Below, piece after piece: positions 63,403 through 64,000 of a DNA stretch of 64,000 nt. Numbering within the stretch: position 1 is the stretch's first letter; every line of letters starts with the position of its first letter. A program made the position numbers and the translations under genes. A model generated the notes under the pieces. The model was not told the DNA's origin. It saw only the letters and a list, made by a program, of their open reading frames with translations, and made no database searches. Origin of the DNA: Spirometra erinaceieuropaei (lineage: Eukaryota; Platyhelminthes; Cestoda; Diphyllobothriidea; Diphyllobothriidae); contig CACRXP010000028.1 of assembly GCA_902702965.1 (NCBI GenBank), positions 1,262,451-1,326,450 on the forward strand. Reading direction: 5' to 3'.

Positions 63403-64000
63403 GTCAGTCAGTAAGATCGGGGCCGATACTGACGAGATCCCTGTTATTGGGAGCGGGAGGCACAGACACCTTTATCTACATGTCAAGTAATCCTGACAAA
63501 AATATAAGGCTGCCAGAAAAACGAGTTTTAAAATGCCTAGAGACGTCTCTAGGTTTCCGATGAACAATTAAGGCAACAATGAGGACACTATATGTGTTAT
63601 ATGACCCTGAAACAGTGCACTGTGCTTACTCCAAAGTTTCCTTGTAGTCGGAAAGGGATGGGAATTCGAAAACAAAGTTGTCAACGCAATGCTGCTGCAA
63701 CTCCATGAAGGCTGGAAGGGCCGGCTTTGTTCTCAGTGGCTGAATGTAATAAGTGAAAAGGCAGGGAGAAAGAACATACGCAGGTAGCAGAGTGCAGTGG
63801 GGCCATTGAATACCAGAGGTGATAGTGCAGGTGATTCACTGAGGCATGAGCCAGGAGGCTGTTGAAACCCAGGCAAAGGAGGCTGGAGAAGAAGCCAGTG
63901 AATAACACCAAAGTAAGATGGCCACACTAGCAGGACGCAAAAGTAGCCGAAATATTAGTTTCCTCTTTGAATGGGCAAACATGTGAAGTATGACCAAAAA
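63403..64000. other. Non-coding end of the window
   Basis: No gene, RNA or repeat recognised. Confidence 0.4.

Overview
The window is eukaryotic nuclear DNA, most likely from a diphyllobothriidean tapeworm (Schistocephalus, Spirometra or Dibothriocephalus type) or a close flatworm. That is an inference from three things: very short GT-AG introns (36, 70 and 75 nt) mixed with kilobase introns, a split gene for the nuclear-pore glycoprotein gp210/NUP210, and decayed retroelements typical of flatworm genomes. These are a Penelope-like element, a non-LTR element with a C-terminal zinc-finger tail, a CR1/jockey-like element and a Ty3/Gypsy element. No bacterial gene, operon, CRISPR array or rRNA was seen.

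Region 1 (1-25,320) holds no recognisable host gene. In order it contains a dispersed repeat (here called R1) with trinucleotide arrays (1.13-1.88 kb), a reverse transcriptase fragment with a YADD box (1.9-2.5 kb), a second R1 copy with an internal duplication (3.84-4.74 kb), and a minus-strand non-LTR element interrupted by two SINEs (4.73-7.89 kb). These are followed by a minus-strand Penelope-like element with a decayed GIY-YIG endonuclease and a decayed hammerhead-like motif (about 8.9-11.7 kb), palindromes near 15.85 kb, a 414-bp MITE-like element (16.10-16.52 kb), a plus-strand CR1/jockey-like element (17.15-19.31 kb) and a retroelement tail (22.8 kb). A 56-base gap lies at 25,321-25,376.

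Region 2 (25,424-53,598, plus strand) is one gene: a NUP210/gp210 orthologue lacking its N-terminal part. I could place 21 exons, about 2,190 codons. The reading phase agrees across every junction except exon 15 to exon 16, where one surplus base in a T7 run would explain the break. The last two exons encode the C-terminal membrane span and a short tail rich in Ser-Pro. The later introns carry repeats: R1 copies, two SINEs, a fold-back element, a hairpin, a CTA microsatellite, a 46-bp-arm inverted repeat carrying a hammerhead-ribozyme-like motif, and an endonuclease/RT fragment of the zinc-finger non-LTR family.

Region 3 (53.6-64 kb) is intergenic. It has a 15-bp-stem hairpin, another R1 copy, a decayed Ty3/Gypsy element with both LTRs (about 55.70-59.93 kb), and a second copy of the fold-back element (62.55-63.40 kb). 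No other gene is supported. The most interesting unexplained items are the hammerhead-like motifs, the two copies of the fold-back family, the MITE-like element, and a group of exon-like open segments in NUP210 intron 11.
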